Shown: positions 25,701 through 35,600 of the stretch, in pieces
Position numbering within the stretch: the stretch's first letter is position 1
How the letters are laid out: each line of letters opens with the position of its first letter
NCBI RefSeq assembly: GCF_914767665.1
Contig: NC_059507.1
Span: 558,001-622,000, forward strand
DNA: 64,000 bases
Reading direction: 5' to 3'
Origin: Harmonia axyridis
Lineage: Eukaryota > Arthropoda > Insecta > Coleoptera > Coccinellidae
Made by a program: the position numbers and the translations under genes
The notes under the pieces: generated by a model
Database searches by the model: none
Told to the model about the DNA's origin: nothing
The model's input: only the letters and a program-made list of their open reading frames with translations

Positions 25701-28507
25701 TGGAACTCACCTGTCACGGATTTATTTGTCATCTGTCAAATTTCTGATACAGAAAACAGTTCTGCCAACCAACATTTTTCAATGCAAAAAATCACTAAGC
25801 GATATTTATGGGAATTTTTCATTAATTTCATTAAAAACTCAGTTAATTCAACGTAACACTCGTATAGAAGGCTATTAATGCATTCTGCACTTGTATTTTC
25901 AATAACTATTTCAAAGATTTTCTCTCAATACCTAAAACATTTTCAGTATCGGACACTATCTGAAACCATTATCCAAACCCCTGAAGGACGACATGAAGCC
26001 CTACTGTTCACGGTCAATACCATCTTCTCCGGCCACGTTGGAACATTTAATAATCAGGATTCTGAAAAACAAACTTCCAAACTCTCCCGAAAAGGCTCTT
26101 CTAGAGTGGCTGGGACTGATGGCCGACGATCAAAAGGCCTCTTTGAAGGAATTGGGGGCGAAGATCAGCGTAGCGTTGAGAGAAGTACGCATTGGTGTGG
26201 TTTTGGCGATTTCGATGAGTTTACTACGTACGAATTTTGTTGTTTCAGAATACGACATCTTGGGTATTGGCAAATGCTGCCGGTTTATTTTGGCGTATAG
26301 TTGGTAATACTGAGGAGGCCATTATTTGTTTGAGGCAAGCTCTAGCTTATGTTCCTGGGAATATAAGAGATGTTCCTCTCATAAGCTTGGCTAATGTTCT
26401 TAACAGGTAATTAAAATAACTTCAAATTCTTTTACTGGTCTAAAATAATTCATTATTTGTTTACTCGAATTTAGTGGTGAATCTGTTAATTCTGCCATAC
26501 TTCGTAGAAAACAATTGTCAGGAATATCTAAGTTTCGCCCTGATTTCATGGTAATATTTCATTATTATATGTTGGTACTTAGAACTCTCCTGTCAAAGAT
26601 TTATCAATACGCTCTATTAGTGTGACGTCACACACCGCCATTTTTGATTCTCCTGTCAGTGTTCGGAATCCAAACAAACAAATTGTCATTCAAATTAGTA
26701 CGGTGTCGTTGAAGAAATTGGCTTATTTTCATAAATAAGAGTATTTGAGGAACGATTTCAGTATTAATTGATAGACAGAAGGAACGAGGTTAATACCAGT
26801 AAGTGTGAATCCTGTATCATTCCCCAGATTTTGTAAAAAGCCGTGTTTATTAGTTGAACTTCAAGTTCGAACTTACTGGCATTAATCTCGTTCCTTCTGT
26901 CTATCAACTAATAGTAAAATCGTTCCTTGAATAATCTTATTTATCAAAATAAGCCAATTTCTTCAACGACAACGTACTAATTTGAATGACAATTTATTTG
27001 TTTGGATTCCGAACACTGACAAGAGAACCAAAAATGGCGGTGTGTGACGTCACACTAATAGAGCGTATTATCTGTCAAATTTCTGATACAGAAAACAGTT
27101 CTGCCAACCAACATTTTTCAATGCAAAAATCCCTAAACGATATTTATGGAAGTGCTACATCAATTTTGATCAAAATTAAGTGAATTAGAGAATAATGTAT
27201 GAAACTCTTACAGCACTTGTATTATGCATAACTATTATTTCTTTACCCATTTAGGGACAAACCATTTTACAACTTGATATAATTGTGGTAACGTTTTCCA
27301 TATTTTTAGGGTGGGATTCCACAATGACGCATTAGAAGCTGCTTTCACCGCCATCAAAAGCCATCCGAATTATGTATTCAACCATTTCACAGCAGGAAAC
27401 ATTCTTACAGCAATGGTGAGTATATTACTTTGCTTTTTTCCATAATAATCATCCTTTGGAATCCAAAACTTGAATGGAAAACATTGAGGTATTCGTATGG
27501 AATTTTTTACAAAATCAGTTGTTATACCGCATCTTCAATTAGTTCATAGGCTAAAAAAATCAAGGAATTAAATTTTGAAAAATCCAATCTTTCTGAAAAT
27601 TAAGGTTTTCACCAGGATGTACGGACATACAGACAGACACAAAACAAGAGTTCTTCACATCGGTCTGAAATTCATTGAGAGTAGAGATTTTGAAATCGGA
27701 GGCCAACAATTTTTTTATACTAAAAGTATACTCGGAAGCAACATACAGGGTGTATGGAGGTACAGAGAAAAATGAAAGGTTCTGCAAACGTTTTGTCTTT
27801 GAGATACAGGGTGTTTCTTATAGTATCTACTTTTTTGTGATGATTATACCAGTTTATCGAATCTTTATTAATCTTCGCTACATTTTGGGTAAATAAGTAC
27901 TAAAACTTATAATTAATTTATTTATTACAGCTTACTAACTGGATCTTTATAATAATTTGGATTTTTCTGAGGATTTCTAGAGAATTGTTGTAAATTTTTT
28001 CCTCATCGGTAGCAGAAATGACTAAACTATAAAAAACTAAAAAGTGTAGTACAGACCAAAGTTTTTTTTACATTTTTCTAAACAACCAGTAGTCCACAAA
28101 AAAAAAAAGGTCTGGAGGAAAGATGCCGGCATTGTTCTAGAAAAAAATATCATCCTGTAGATTTACATTTAAAATTAACCGATCACATGATGAAATCTTC
28201 AAATTGGAATACCTATTCCAAATTTAAGTTGAATATCCTGTGGAGGGAGGTGCTATGAGAAAAAATTTGGAAAAAAAAACAAACTTTAACACCCTGTATC
28301 TCGAAAACATGTTTCTGGCACATGTTTATAGGACTTTTTTTCTATTTCCAGGGGGATTTCGAAAAAGCGATATCATTTTACCGCTCTTCTTTGGCTCTTG
28401 ATGCCAACTTTGCCCCTGCTCGCAATCGGCTATTGGCCATATCCTGTATGTTCCTCTACGATGAGTCCGGAAGCTTGAGGGAACTCACAGAATCGATGGA
28501 GAATTGA
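16732..28507 (+). CDS. TTC17: tetratricopeptide repeat protein 17
   Basis: Twelve exons join in frame to 1,124 aa: 16732-16842, 17125-17717, 17766-18071, 18130-18696, 19170-19416, 21287-21845, 23168-23344, 24778-24934, 25947-26184, 26249-26406, 27310-27415 and 28352-28507. Human TTC17 is close to this length. Exon 1 encodes a hydrophobic leader, then ATHWVVTENGKIEAN, the family's N-terminal signature. Exon 2 has SPFNIRRPYDLLALLEQEERL. TPR blocks lie at about 200-330 (SWIHYNLASLYWRIKN; LALGNVYASLAEYNKSIVYY), 610-680 (TMAGLYWRVRGNYKKAL) and 985-1110 (SWVLANAAGLFWRIVGN; DVPLISLANVLNR; GDFEKAISFYRSSL). TTC17 is linked to actin polymerisation and ciliogenesis in vertebrates; the leader suggests entry to the secretory pathway. 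Introns are packed with repeats, but no exon is damaged. Confidence 0.93.
18772..19130 (+). repeat. R-family interspersed repeat, copy 3 (TTC17 intron 4)
   Basis: It starts near 'tctaattctgttgcaa' and carries the 'gttctgccaacccacat' core. It contains the small palindrome 'gagctacgaagtggcgag' near 19032 and ends with the 'gtgttagaatgaat' and 'agtaatatac' blocks. Confidence 0.75.
19976..20914 (-). mobile_element. Tc1/mariner deletion derivative, copy 2 (TTC17 intron 5)
   Basis: Terminal sequences are 'agggtgttttttttagagc' and 'cgaaaaaaaacacct'. The transposase lies on the minus strand: MNRLTPEQRLQIV near 20800, then the deletion joint, then SDEAHFW (first Asp), WFQQDGATCH (second Asp) and WPPRSCDLTPLDYFL (third Asp), ending near 20090. 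The joint puts the N-terminus out of frame with the catalytic part, so no joined protein is made. Confidence 0.9.
22128..22180. repeat. small perfect-arm hairpin
   Basis: The arm 'aatgagttcattacag' near 22128 is mirrored by 'ctgtaatgaactcatt' near 22156, with a loop of about a dozen bases. It lies in TTC17 intron 6 just ahead of an R repeat. Confidence 0.7.
22440..22860 (+). repeat. R-family interspersed repeat, copy 4 (most complete)
   Basis: It runs from 'ttctctaattctgtgg' through 'catggttatattttatt', the 'ttctgccaaccaacat' core and 'gaattagagaaaataatg'. A hairpin follows ('ctcgccacttcgtggctcg'), and it ends at 'cttctgcacttgtattataa'. Length is about 420 bp and there is no open frame. This copy best shows the family layout. 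Confidence 0.8.
23363..24297 (+). mobile_element. Tc1/mariner deletion derivative, copy 3 (TTC17 intron 7)
   Basis: It begins 19 bases after the exon 7 donor. The ends match the other copies. MNRLTPEQRLQIV is followed at about 23565 by the shared deletion joint. The catalytic part (residues from YVETPLHPEKLTVW to GGHMPEIIFEM) is an open frame at 23659-24195 with the second and third Asp regions intact. Confidence 0.9.
24300..24720 (-). mobile_element. decayed Tc1/mariner catalytic fragment
   Basis: The minus strand contains remnants of the transposase catalytic block: broken equivalents of the WP-RSCDL, QQDGA and WAGG-IGPY regions, in antisense words such as 'ttaaatcacaagatctcg' and 'gcgccgtcttgttga'. 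It follows copy 3 directly and runs to about 50 bases before TTC17 exon 8. Confidence 0.6.
24940..25225 (+). repeat. R-family interspersed repeat, copy 5
   Basis: It starts six bases after the exon 8 splice donor with 'tttctctaattctgtgg', carries 'gttctgccaaccaacat' and 'aatactcgtacagaaggc', and ends at 'cacatgtattataaataa'. It directly borders the GC-rich palindromic segment. Confidence 0.75.
25226..25608. repeat. GC-rich segment with nested CCGGGAAGT palindromes
   Basis: In an otherwise AT-rich intron this block holds 'tccgggaagtgctcactt' closing on its own mirror, then 'aaagtacgtacttcccgg' and 'ggcctagtccgg' mirrored as 'ccggactaggcc'. A second half near 25530 repeats 'ggactcgcttacgctcgtcc'. 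It is flanked by R repeats on both sides. No coding function seen. Confidence 0.6.
25609..25912 (+). repeat. R-family interspersed repeat, copy 6
   Basis: It carries the ordered family words 'ctccaattctgtggc', 'catggttatatttcatt', 'tgttggtacttgg', 'gttctgccaaccaacat' and 'cattctgcacttgtatt'. It ends about 35 bases before TTC17 exon 9. Confidence 0.75.
26455..27235 (+). repeat. R-family repeat, copy 7, split by a nested hairpin element
   Basis: The left part (to about 26607) ends in 'cctgtcaaagatttatc'. The right part resumes at about 27068 with 'tatctgtcaaatttctgat'. In intact copies these two segments are continuous, so the 460-bp element between them inserted later. Confidence 0.8.
26608..27067. 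mobile_element. long-hairpin element with TGACGTCA-bearing ends, copy 1
   Basis: The ends are inverted copies of TACGCTCTATTAGTGTGACG. The arms pair nearly completely: 'aaattggcttattttcat' near 26718 against 'aaaataagccaatttctt' near 26946, and 'agacagaaggaacgag' against 'ctcgttccttctgtct'. The loop is near 26820-26860. No transposase, so non-autonomous; inserted into an R repeat. Confidence 0.88.
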
Positions 28508-29617
28508 ATTATCCCAATCCAGAAAATATAATACAGGGTGACTTAAAGAAACTTTCGGTTGAAACATTTTTTGATCAAGGCTCTACCCAAAGAGTAATCT
28601 CAGTTGAACTTTCAAAATGGGTCACCCCATATATATCACTTTATGCATGCAAGTAATGTTGTTGAATTTGTGTATATTTAATGAGAAATCTCGAATATTT
28701 ATTGCTGTCATCGATGTTTTAATATTGATTTCAGAATTTGTTGATATCTTCGAACATCATATTCTTGAATTGAAGAATTTTGTTGTTTGTTCTTTAAGGC
28801 TGTTTTAGAAAGTACAAAAAGTTTCTATCTTCTCATGTAAAAAATTATCCTCAAAATACTATTTTATTAAGAAGAATTTGTGTGGAATATTCGATTATGG
28901 TTCAACATTTTTCATTGACGATTGTTATTTTATTTATTATTATATTCCGAATGTGTTTTATTCTCAATAAGTTATGAATCTTCATGAATTAATTTATTTT
29001 CAACTGTTTCCTTAAGTTCCTTAAGTTTATAATAAAAAATTCTAGATGACGTTACTCTGTAGTATTTAGATGTAGTAATTTTTATCAAATGAGTAGATAC
29101 TCTACAATTCTGTTCATATACTTAACAAAACTTGTATATTTAATTATTTGTCGTGTAAAAAACATTTGAAATGAAAATTGATGACCAAATAAAATAACTT
29201 AAAAAAAAATTAAATCTAATTTTCTAAACTGCTTTTATCTAAACTCAGAATGAACTGATTTTCTATCAAGACCTTGATTTCTGAGGTTTGTGAGTTTATG
29301 CTAAGTATCAGCCGAGATGCAGATCAATTATTTAAATATTTTTAGTTTATACGTAGTATTTCTATTTGGAACCGTTGGAAATCCCCTAATGTTTCTGCAA
29401 TTAAAATATAAATCAGGAAAGTGCTAACGTAAAGACAGTAGCTTTTGAGCACTCTGTTTCATTTCAATTAATGTTTTAAATACTTGAATCTTTTATTTAA
29501 ATTCGATTTTTATCAAACTTACATCAATCTTATAAGTAGAAGAAGTTGAATACAAATTCTTTGATATGTAGAAACACTCAATGTTTATCACAATGATTCC
29601 AATAAAATATATTAGAA
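28508..29617. other. intergenic / 3' flanks, no gene seen
   Basis: This is convergent space between TTC17 (plus) and the SREK1IP1-like gene (minus). It begins with a single 'atacagggtgactt' half-element at about 28532 and is otherwise AT-rich. Possible polyadenylation signals are AATAAA at about 29189 (plus) and about 29490 (read on the minus strand). Confidence 0.55.
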
Positions 29618-30088
29618 TTAACTTCGTCTATGACTCTTGTCTCCCCGTTTTCTCTTGTTTCTATGTCGGTGGCCACTACTGTCTGAGTCAGACGATGAAG
29701 TATCTTTCCGAGAAGATTTTTTCTTATGTATTCTCTTCTTGGAATTCTTCTTATCATCCTCACTGTCACTACTATCCTCACTATCACTACTCTCCTTAGT
29801 TGACTTTCGTTTTTTCTTATGTTTCTTCTTGGATTTTTTTCTTTGCTTTTTGAGTTTCCTCAATTTTTGAAGTAATTCTTCCCTTCGTAGTTCTGTTAAA
29901 GGTGTGGTATATTCTTCCTCTGATTCGCTGCTGGTGCTACTTACATCTAAATGAATTTCCTTATTTGGGTCGACTTTCAAAAAATTTCTACACTGGTATG
30001 TTAAATGGCCAGCATATCCACACTTTTTACAAGCTGCTCTGGCAGTTTCTTTGGAGGAAGGCACAAGTTTTGATGCATAATTCTCCAT
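29618..30088 (-). CDS. SREK1IP1: SREK1-interacting protein 1-like zinc-knuckle protein
   Basis: A single 156-aa open frame. Residues 18-33 form a CCHC zinc knuckle (CKKCGYAGHLTYQC). It is followed by RNFLKVDPNKEIHLDVSSTS, a stretch strongly characteristic of SREK1IP1 (p18SRP). The C-terminal half is a Lys/Ser/Asp-rich, SR-like basic tail. The vertebrate protein binds the splicing factor SREK1 and is thought to modulate splicing in the nucleus. The insect gene has no intron in its coding region. Convergent with TTC17, about 1.1 kb away. Confidence 0.88.
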   Translation of the reverse strand: MENYASKLVPSSKETARAACKKCGYAGHLTYQCRNFLKVDPNKEIHLDVSSTSSESEEEYTTPLTELRREELLQKLRKLKKQRKKSKKKHKKKRKSTKESSDSEDSSDSEDDKKNSKKRIHKKKSSRKDTSSSDSDSSGHRHRNKRKRGDKSHRRS

Positions 30089-32675
30089 GTTTCTTAATAA
30101 TAAGGATCATTAAATTACTATAACGTAGAAGTAATCAGATAGAATAGGTTAGGTATATGACCTTGAGACCATCGAATTACGTCCAATTTTACGTCAAATT
30201 GGTAGCTAGAGAAAAAAGTTATAAAATCAATAGATGTATGCACTCATTACGAATACAGTACAGATATGCAAATCATGTCAGAAATCTAAAATAGAATCGG
30301 TAGGAAATTTGGTAATAAGCCATCTATTCGCATTTTACTGAACTAATTATACAAACGACTAAAAACCTGCAATGAGCATAGAATCCTGTAATGAGCTACC
30401 CTTGCTCAAACCTAGTTCGAGCTACTCTTCTTAGATGACACTATTGAGCCCTAGCAAAAATTTCTTTTCAGGAAAATTTTATATGAAGAGTTTATGGCCG
30501 AATCTGCTTCAAAATTTGATTGGATCAGGAAATCTCGATGCTTAATACCGATTTACAATCCGATAATTCTTAGGAAGACTGTGATCTGAGATATCCAGCG
30601 TTTTGTAGGATTTTTCGAAAAAGAAAAACTGGCCGAGGAGGACCTTCAAAATATGATATCTTAGAGAATTTTTGATTCTGAATACTAACCTACCCTCGGT
30701 TTTTTCCTAACACGTCTCAAAGCTGAGATATTGCAAATTTTGTAGAAAAAAAGTGCTTTAAATGCATAAACAAATTTTTCTGATCGAAATCGATGCCTAA
30801 TTCGGAATCTTCATCCTCGAAACCCTTCATAAACACCATAAAAAGTTCAAAATTCGATCGGTCGATTTTTTCGAAAAAACCAAGACTATAACCTTATGTA
30901 AATTTCGAAAAAAAAATTTTTTTGCATGAAAATTTCATAGAAGATGCAATCGACCTCGGCGAACACAAATCTGCAATCGGATTGCCTCTAAAAGGTCTTA
31001 ATTTCGAGATATTTCGAGTTTTGTGGAAAAATTTTCGAGCGAGCAGACTGCCCTCTGTTGACTTAAATCTGAGGTTTTCAAAATGGGTTTATATGCCCCA
31101 CAACTTCAGTTGTGTGTAAACTGAGCTTTTAAGGTTTAGAAAAATTTTTCTGATAAAAATAGATGCTTAATTCAGTATCTACGACCTCGAAACTTCCCAA
31201 AAATATTATAAAATGTTCGAATTCGATCGGTCGATTTTTTCGGAAAAACCAAGACTATAACCTTGGATATTTTTTTGCCAAAAAAAGTTTTTGATTCAGA
31301 TCGACTTCAAAATTTGATATTATGAAGAATTTTTAATGCTGAATCCATATTTGCAATCAGTTCCTCCCTAGGTGCCCCCTAAATTAAATTATTTCGAATT
31401 TTGTGGAAAAATTCGTAATGGGGTTTGGTCTGCCCTCTGGTGGTTCAAGCCTGAAGCTTGCAAAATGAGCATACATGCCCCACAACTGAGACATTTCTGT
31501 GGAAAAAAAGCAGTGATTTTGAGGTGTAGAAAATTTTTTTGGTGAGAATCGGTGCCTAATTCGGTTCTGCGACTTTGGAACTCTCTGAAAATTCGATTGG
31601 TTGATATTTTCAGAAAAACCAAGATACTTAAATCTCTAGAAAAAAATTTTTTTCCTGAAAATTTGATACAAGGTGTATTCGATCATACCGAATACAAATT
31701 TGCGAGCAGTTTGCTTCTAAAAGGTCTCAATTTCGAGATATTTTGATTTTAGTGAGAAAATTTCAAAGGGAGCTTGATTTGAGATATTACATAAATGAAC
31801 TTTAATCGTTTCGCCCCAGAGAAAGTAAATTATCAATTTTTCAAGGTGGTTTAGTCTGCTCCTGAGGCTTATAATATGGGTATGTGTGCCCCATAGCTGA
31901 GGTTGTGAGGCAAAAACCGAGTCCTCCACCTATCCGCATCTCACTGAACTAATAATTTCCGCGGACTAACACGTATAGAATTCTGTATTTGTACCTCCCT
32001 ACCAATACCTGGTTCGAGCTATTCTTCCCAGATGGCACCACCGATTTCTAGAAAAAATTTATTTGTACCTTCCCAGCATAATCTAGTTTGAGCTATTCTT
32101 CCCAGATGACACCACCGAGTCCTTGAAAAAATTCCTCAGGAAAATTTTACTAGGAGAGTTTATGGCCGGATATGCTTCAAAATTTGATAAAATGAGGAAA
32201 TCTCGATGCTTTATACCAATTTGCAATCAGATAATTCCTAGGAGAACTGTGAACCGAAAAATCCAGTGTTTTGTAGGAGGACCTTCCAAATATGATATCT
32301 TAGAGAATTTTTGATTCTGAATACTAACCTACCATCGGTTGTTTCCTAACACGCCTCAAAGCCGAGATATATCAAATTTCTAAAAACCAAATCTGGTGAA
32401 TGTAGGTACTACATTTAATTGCAGTTAATTTCTTCTTAATAAAGGACAGGAGTCTAGTCTAACTACTTGGTTTTTAAGAAAAGGAAACTCTTTAGAATAA
32501 AGGGATGTGTTCATTATTACAATAACAAAGAATTGAAATTAACTAATAAATATTTCAAAAAATTGATATCATTGGTATGTTGATCACCCTTGCCGAGCAA
32601 AGGTATGAAATGAATTCTTTTTTTCTATTTACAAACTGCTCAAATTTGAGCGAAACATATAACATATCATAAAAT
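30089..32675. other. intergenic satellite-like block, no gene
   Basis: Between the SREK1IP1-like start and the TRPL-like stop there is no supportable exon. Most of 30440-32380 is a diverged repeat block. The last 290 bases, including the likely 3' UTR of the channel gene, show nothing recognisable. Confidence 0.6.
30440..32380. repeat. diverged tandem/satellite block, unit about 370-390 bp
   Basis: Related lines recur at intervals: 'atcgatgcctaattcgg' at 30788, 'atagatgcttaattcag' at 31159 and 'atcggtgcctaattcgg' at 31547, each followed by 'gatcggtcgattttttc'-like words. The flanks (30470-30720 and 32120-32370) are direct repeats of about 240 bp sharing 'gaagagtttatggccg' and 'ggaggaccttc' words. 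No open frame. Confidence 0.7.
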
Positions 32676-35600
32676 TTAGAGCCATCCAAACTTTGGTTGG
32701 CTTCTTTTATCAACTCTTCGTATATTCTTGGAGGCTAAAGGTGATTTTCCACCATCTGATGGCGTTGGACTTTGAGGCCTTGAGGTGCTCGGTGATGCTG
32801 TAGGAGTCTGAAAAAAATCTAGTCAGAAAAATTGCAAATGTTTAAATTCGATAATTTAAAATTCCACCAAGTCAAACACTTCCAAAAATTGTTCGAATTA
32901 CAGTATTGGTAATAGTCTACCGGTGCCATATCCGGAGAATAAGAGGGTTCTTGTTGAATGATGCGTTATCGTATTTAAAAACTCCGCTTGAGTATAAGAG
33001 CAGTTTTTTTCGACAATTGTCGAAATTTCCATGAAAATGATTAACTTAAAGTACGAGGTGTCCCGAATTTGATGCTCACTAAGATCAGAGGTCCTTGAAG
33101 ATTTTATCACTAAGTCTTTTAGTTCTCGATATACTTTCAGTGAGCATCGAATTTTTGACACCCTGTACTCTATTCCTTCACATCAACTCACCAAAAGCTT
33201 TTGGTCGTTCGTCTTCAAACTGGACTTCAAGGGCACTTTTGGTGGTTCCTCTGCCTTCTCAACATTCACAGACTTCCCCATTTTAGGAGATTCCACTTGC
33301 ACATCATCTAAGGCTGGCGAAAACGTCACAGAAGGACCTTTAATCTTAACTGGTTCTGGTATGGCTTCATCAGAAGCGTCTCCACTACCACTTGGTGGAC
33401 TTGAAGTACTGCTATCTTCTGTTTCAACTCTCGTTGTCGTAGTTTTTTCCTCACATGATAATTCTGGAGCTCTTGGTGCTGTGTATTTTACTCGAACACC
33501 ATCTTGAGATGTCGACGAAGATTCTTTTTTCAGCGTTTCCGGTGTTTTAGATGGAGTAGATGTTTCTTCGAGATCATCTTTAGAAGCTGAGTCTTCGTCT
33601 GGTGAAGATTTCTCCGTAGGGCAACTAGATGCATCATCAACAATTTTTTCTGAAGAAATTTGACTATCAGAAAGTGTTGCTTGCTTATGATCTCCTGTCG
33701 ATTCAAGCTTGGTGGATTCGTTTTCAATTTCAGGCTGCTGAGCATCTGCTGGTGGCTGTTCTTCTGGCTGTACAATCCCGGAGGTGTACACTAAATTGGA
33801 GTTATCCAAAACGTCTTCGACACCAATCTGGGCGTCTGCTTTCATCTCCTCTCCCATTTTCTTCATAATATCGAAGTTTGTATCTGTACATTCCTCCTTT
33901 TGACCTTCTTTCTGTGTCTTCTCTGTTTCTTCAGTTTTAGTTTCCTCTGCTACTTCTATTTCCTCAGCTGCTAGTTCAGATTGCGAAGAAGAACTCATTG
34001 TATTTCTCCTGGAAATCTCCATGATGGTTTCCAAAGGAAACTCATTTCCCAGGATATGCTTGAAGGGTAAAGGTGAAGATTTCTCGTTCAAATTGATTAG
34101 ATCAGGCTCTAATCTTTGAGAAAGCGCGGAGTTCAGCTCTGCTGCCTGAGATATTCTAGTTGGCGGCTTCAATTTACCACCGTCGAAGTCTCTTATGATG
34201 TTGATGATGTTCAGTCCTGTGGTATCTGGTAGACTTATTGGTGTAACGGATCTAGAGCCTTCTGGAGATTTTATGGTAAGGCTTTGGGCTGCTTGGATGG
34301 CTTGCTGAAGGTTCTGCTGTTTTCTGAACGAGTCTCTGCTGTTGCAATGTCCAATTTGGGACCTGAAATCAAAGAAAAGGAATGATCAAGGTGGTGTATC
34401 GATCTATTCTTTTTCAGCTTACGCTATGCATGCTCCTTTAACAACTTGGCGCCATTTGTTCATTCCAGAATTGAGGATAGCTAGCTTGGCTATTCTTCGG
34501 AATCTGAAAATTCAGAAATGTAATGAAAAAGAAGGAGAGTATTTGGATTTTAAGTACCTGGCAGTTGCAGTTTCGTTTTCTGGAGGAGCATAAAGAAATT
34601 CTTCATCATCTTCTGTTGCTACTGGACCAACCTTGAAGTCTTTCATCAATCTTCGTTCCCAGACCTTGTTTTTCTTTCCAAGTATTGCTGAAAAAAGTTT
34701 TCAATTGAAGACCAAATTTCCTTAGAAGTGTTAGAAGGTTAATTCATCTTCACCTTTTTCTTTTCTATCAGCTGAAGAAGTATCCATTCCATTCCGATGT
34801 AAGACTTCCAGTATTTCATACCTGAACGAGGAAATATCGCTCTTGAGCTCGTTAACATCATCCTCAGTTACTGGATTCTCTTCTTCTTTCTTATGTTGGG
34901 CTGCAACATAGCGCCAAACTAGAGCTCTCATCACTGCTGAATATTTGTAATCTCGTTCTCTCTCTTCCCTGTTTCGTATCTACAATTGGAAAATATAGCC
35001 ACAAGAAAGATGAAGGGTGTTTTTTTTAGAGCTATAGAACTTTAAATTGCAATAAAACAACGATGGATTATTCGATTGACATGAATTTTATTTATCCGCA
35101 AGATAATCTTGTGGCATTACATTTTAAATATGATTTCTGGCATATGACCGCCACGGCTGGCTCGGATGTAGTCCAATCTGGACGTCCAATTTTCGATGAC
35201 TTTTTCCAACATTTGTGGCCGTATATCGGCAATTACACGGCGAATGTTGTCTTCCAAATGGTCAAGGGTTTGTGGCTCATCCGCATAGACCAATGACTTT
35301 ACATAGTACCACAGCAAGTAGTCTAGCGGTGTTAAATCACAAGATCTTGGAGACCAATTCACAGGTCCAAAACGTGAAATTAGGTGGTCACCAAACGTGT
35401 CTTTCAATAAATCGATTGTGGCACGAGCTGTGTGACATGTTGCGCTGTCTTGTTGGAACCACAGCTTCTGGACATTATGGTTGTTCAATTCAGGAATGAA
35501 AAAGTTAGTAATTAATCATGGCTCTATACCGATCATCATTGACTGTAACGTTCTGGCTATCATCATTTTTGAAGAAGTACGGACCAATGATTCCACCAGC

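Noticed and set aside
29581..29870. Plus-strand frames opposite the SREK1IP1-like gene
   Set aside because: Leu/Phe/Ser-rich translations of the reverse of a Lys/Ser-rich tail; shadow frames.
33530..33868. Antisense and shifted frames over the acidic C-terminal exon of the TRPL-like gene
   Set aside because: Shadows of a long real exon with repetitive Glu/Ser codons; no independent support.
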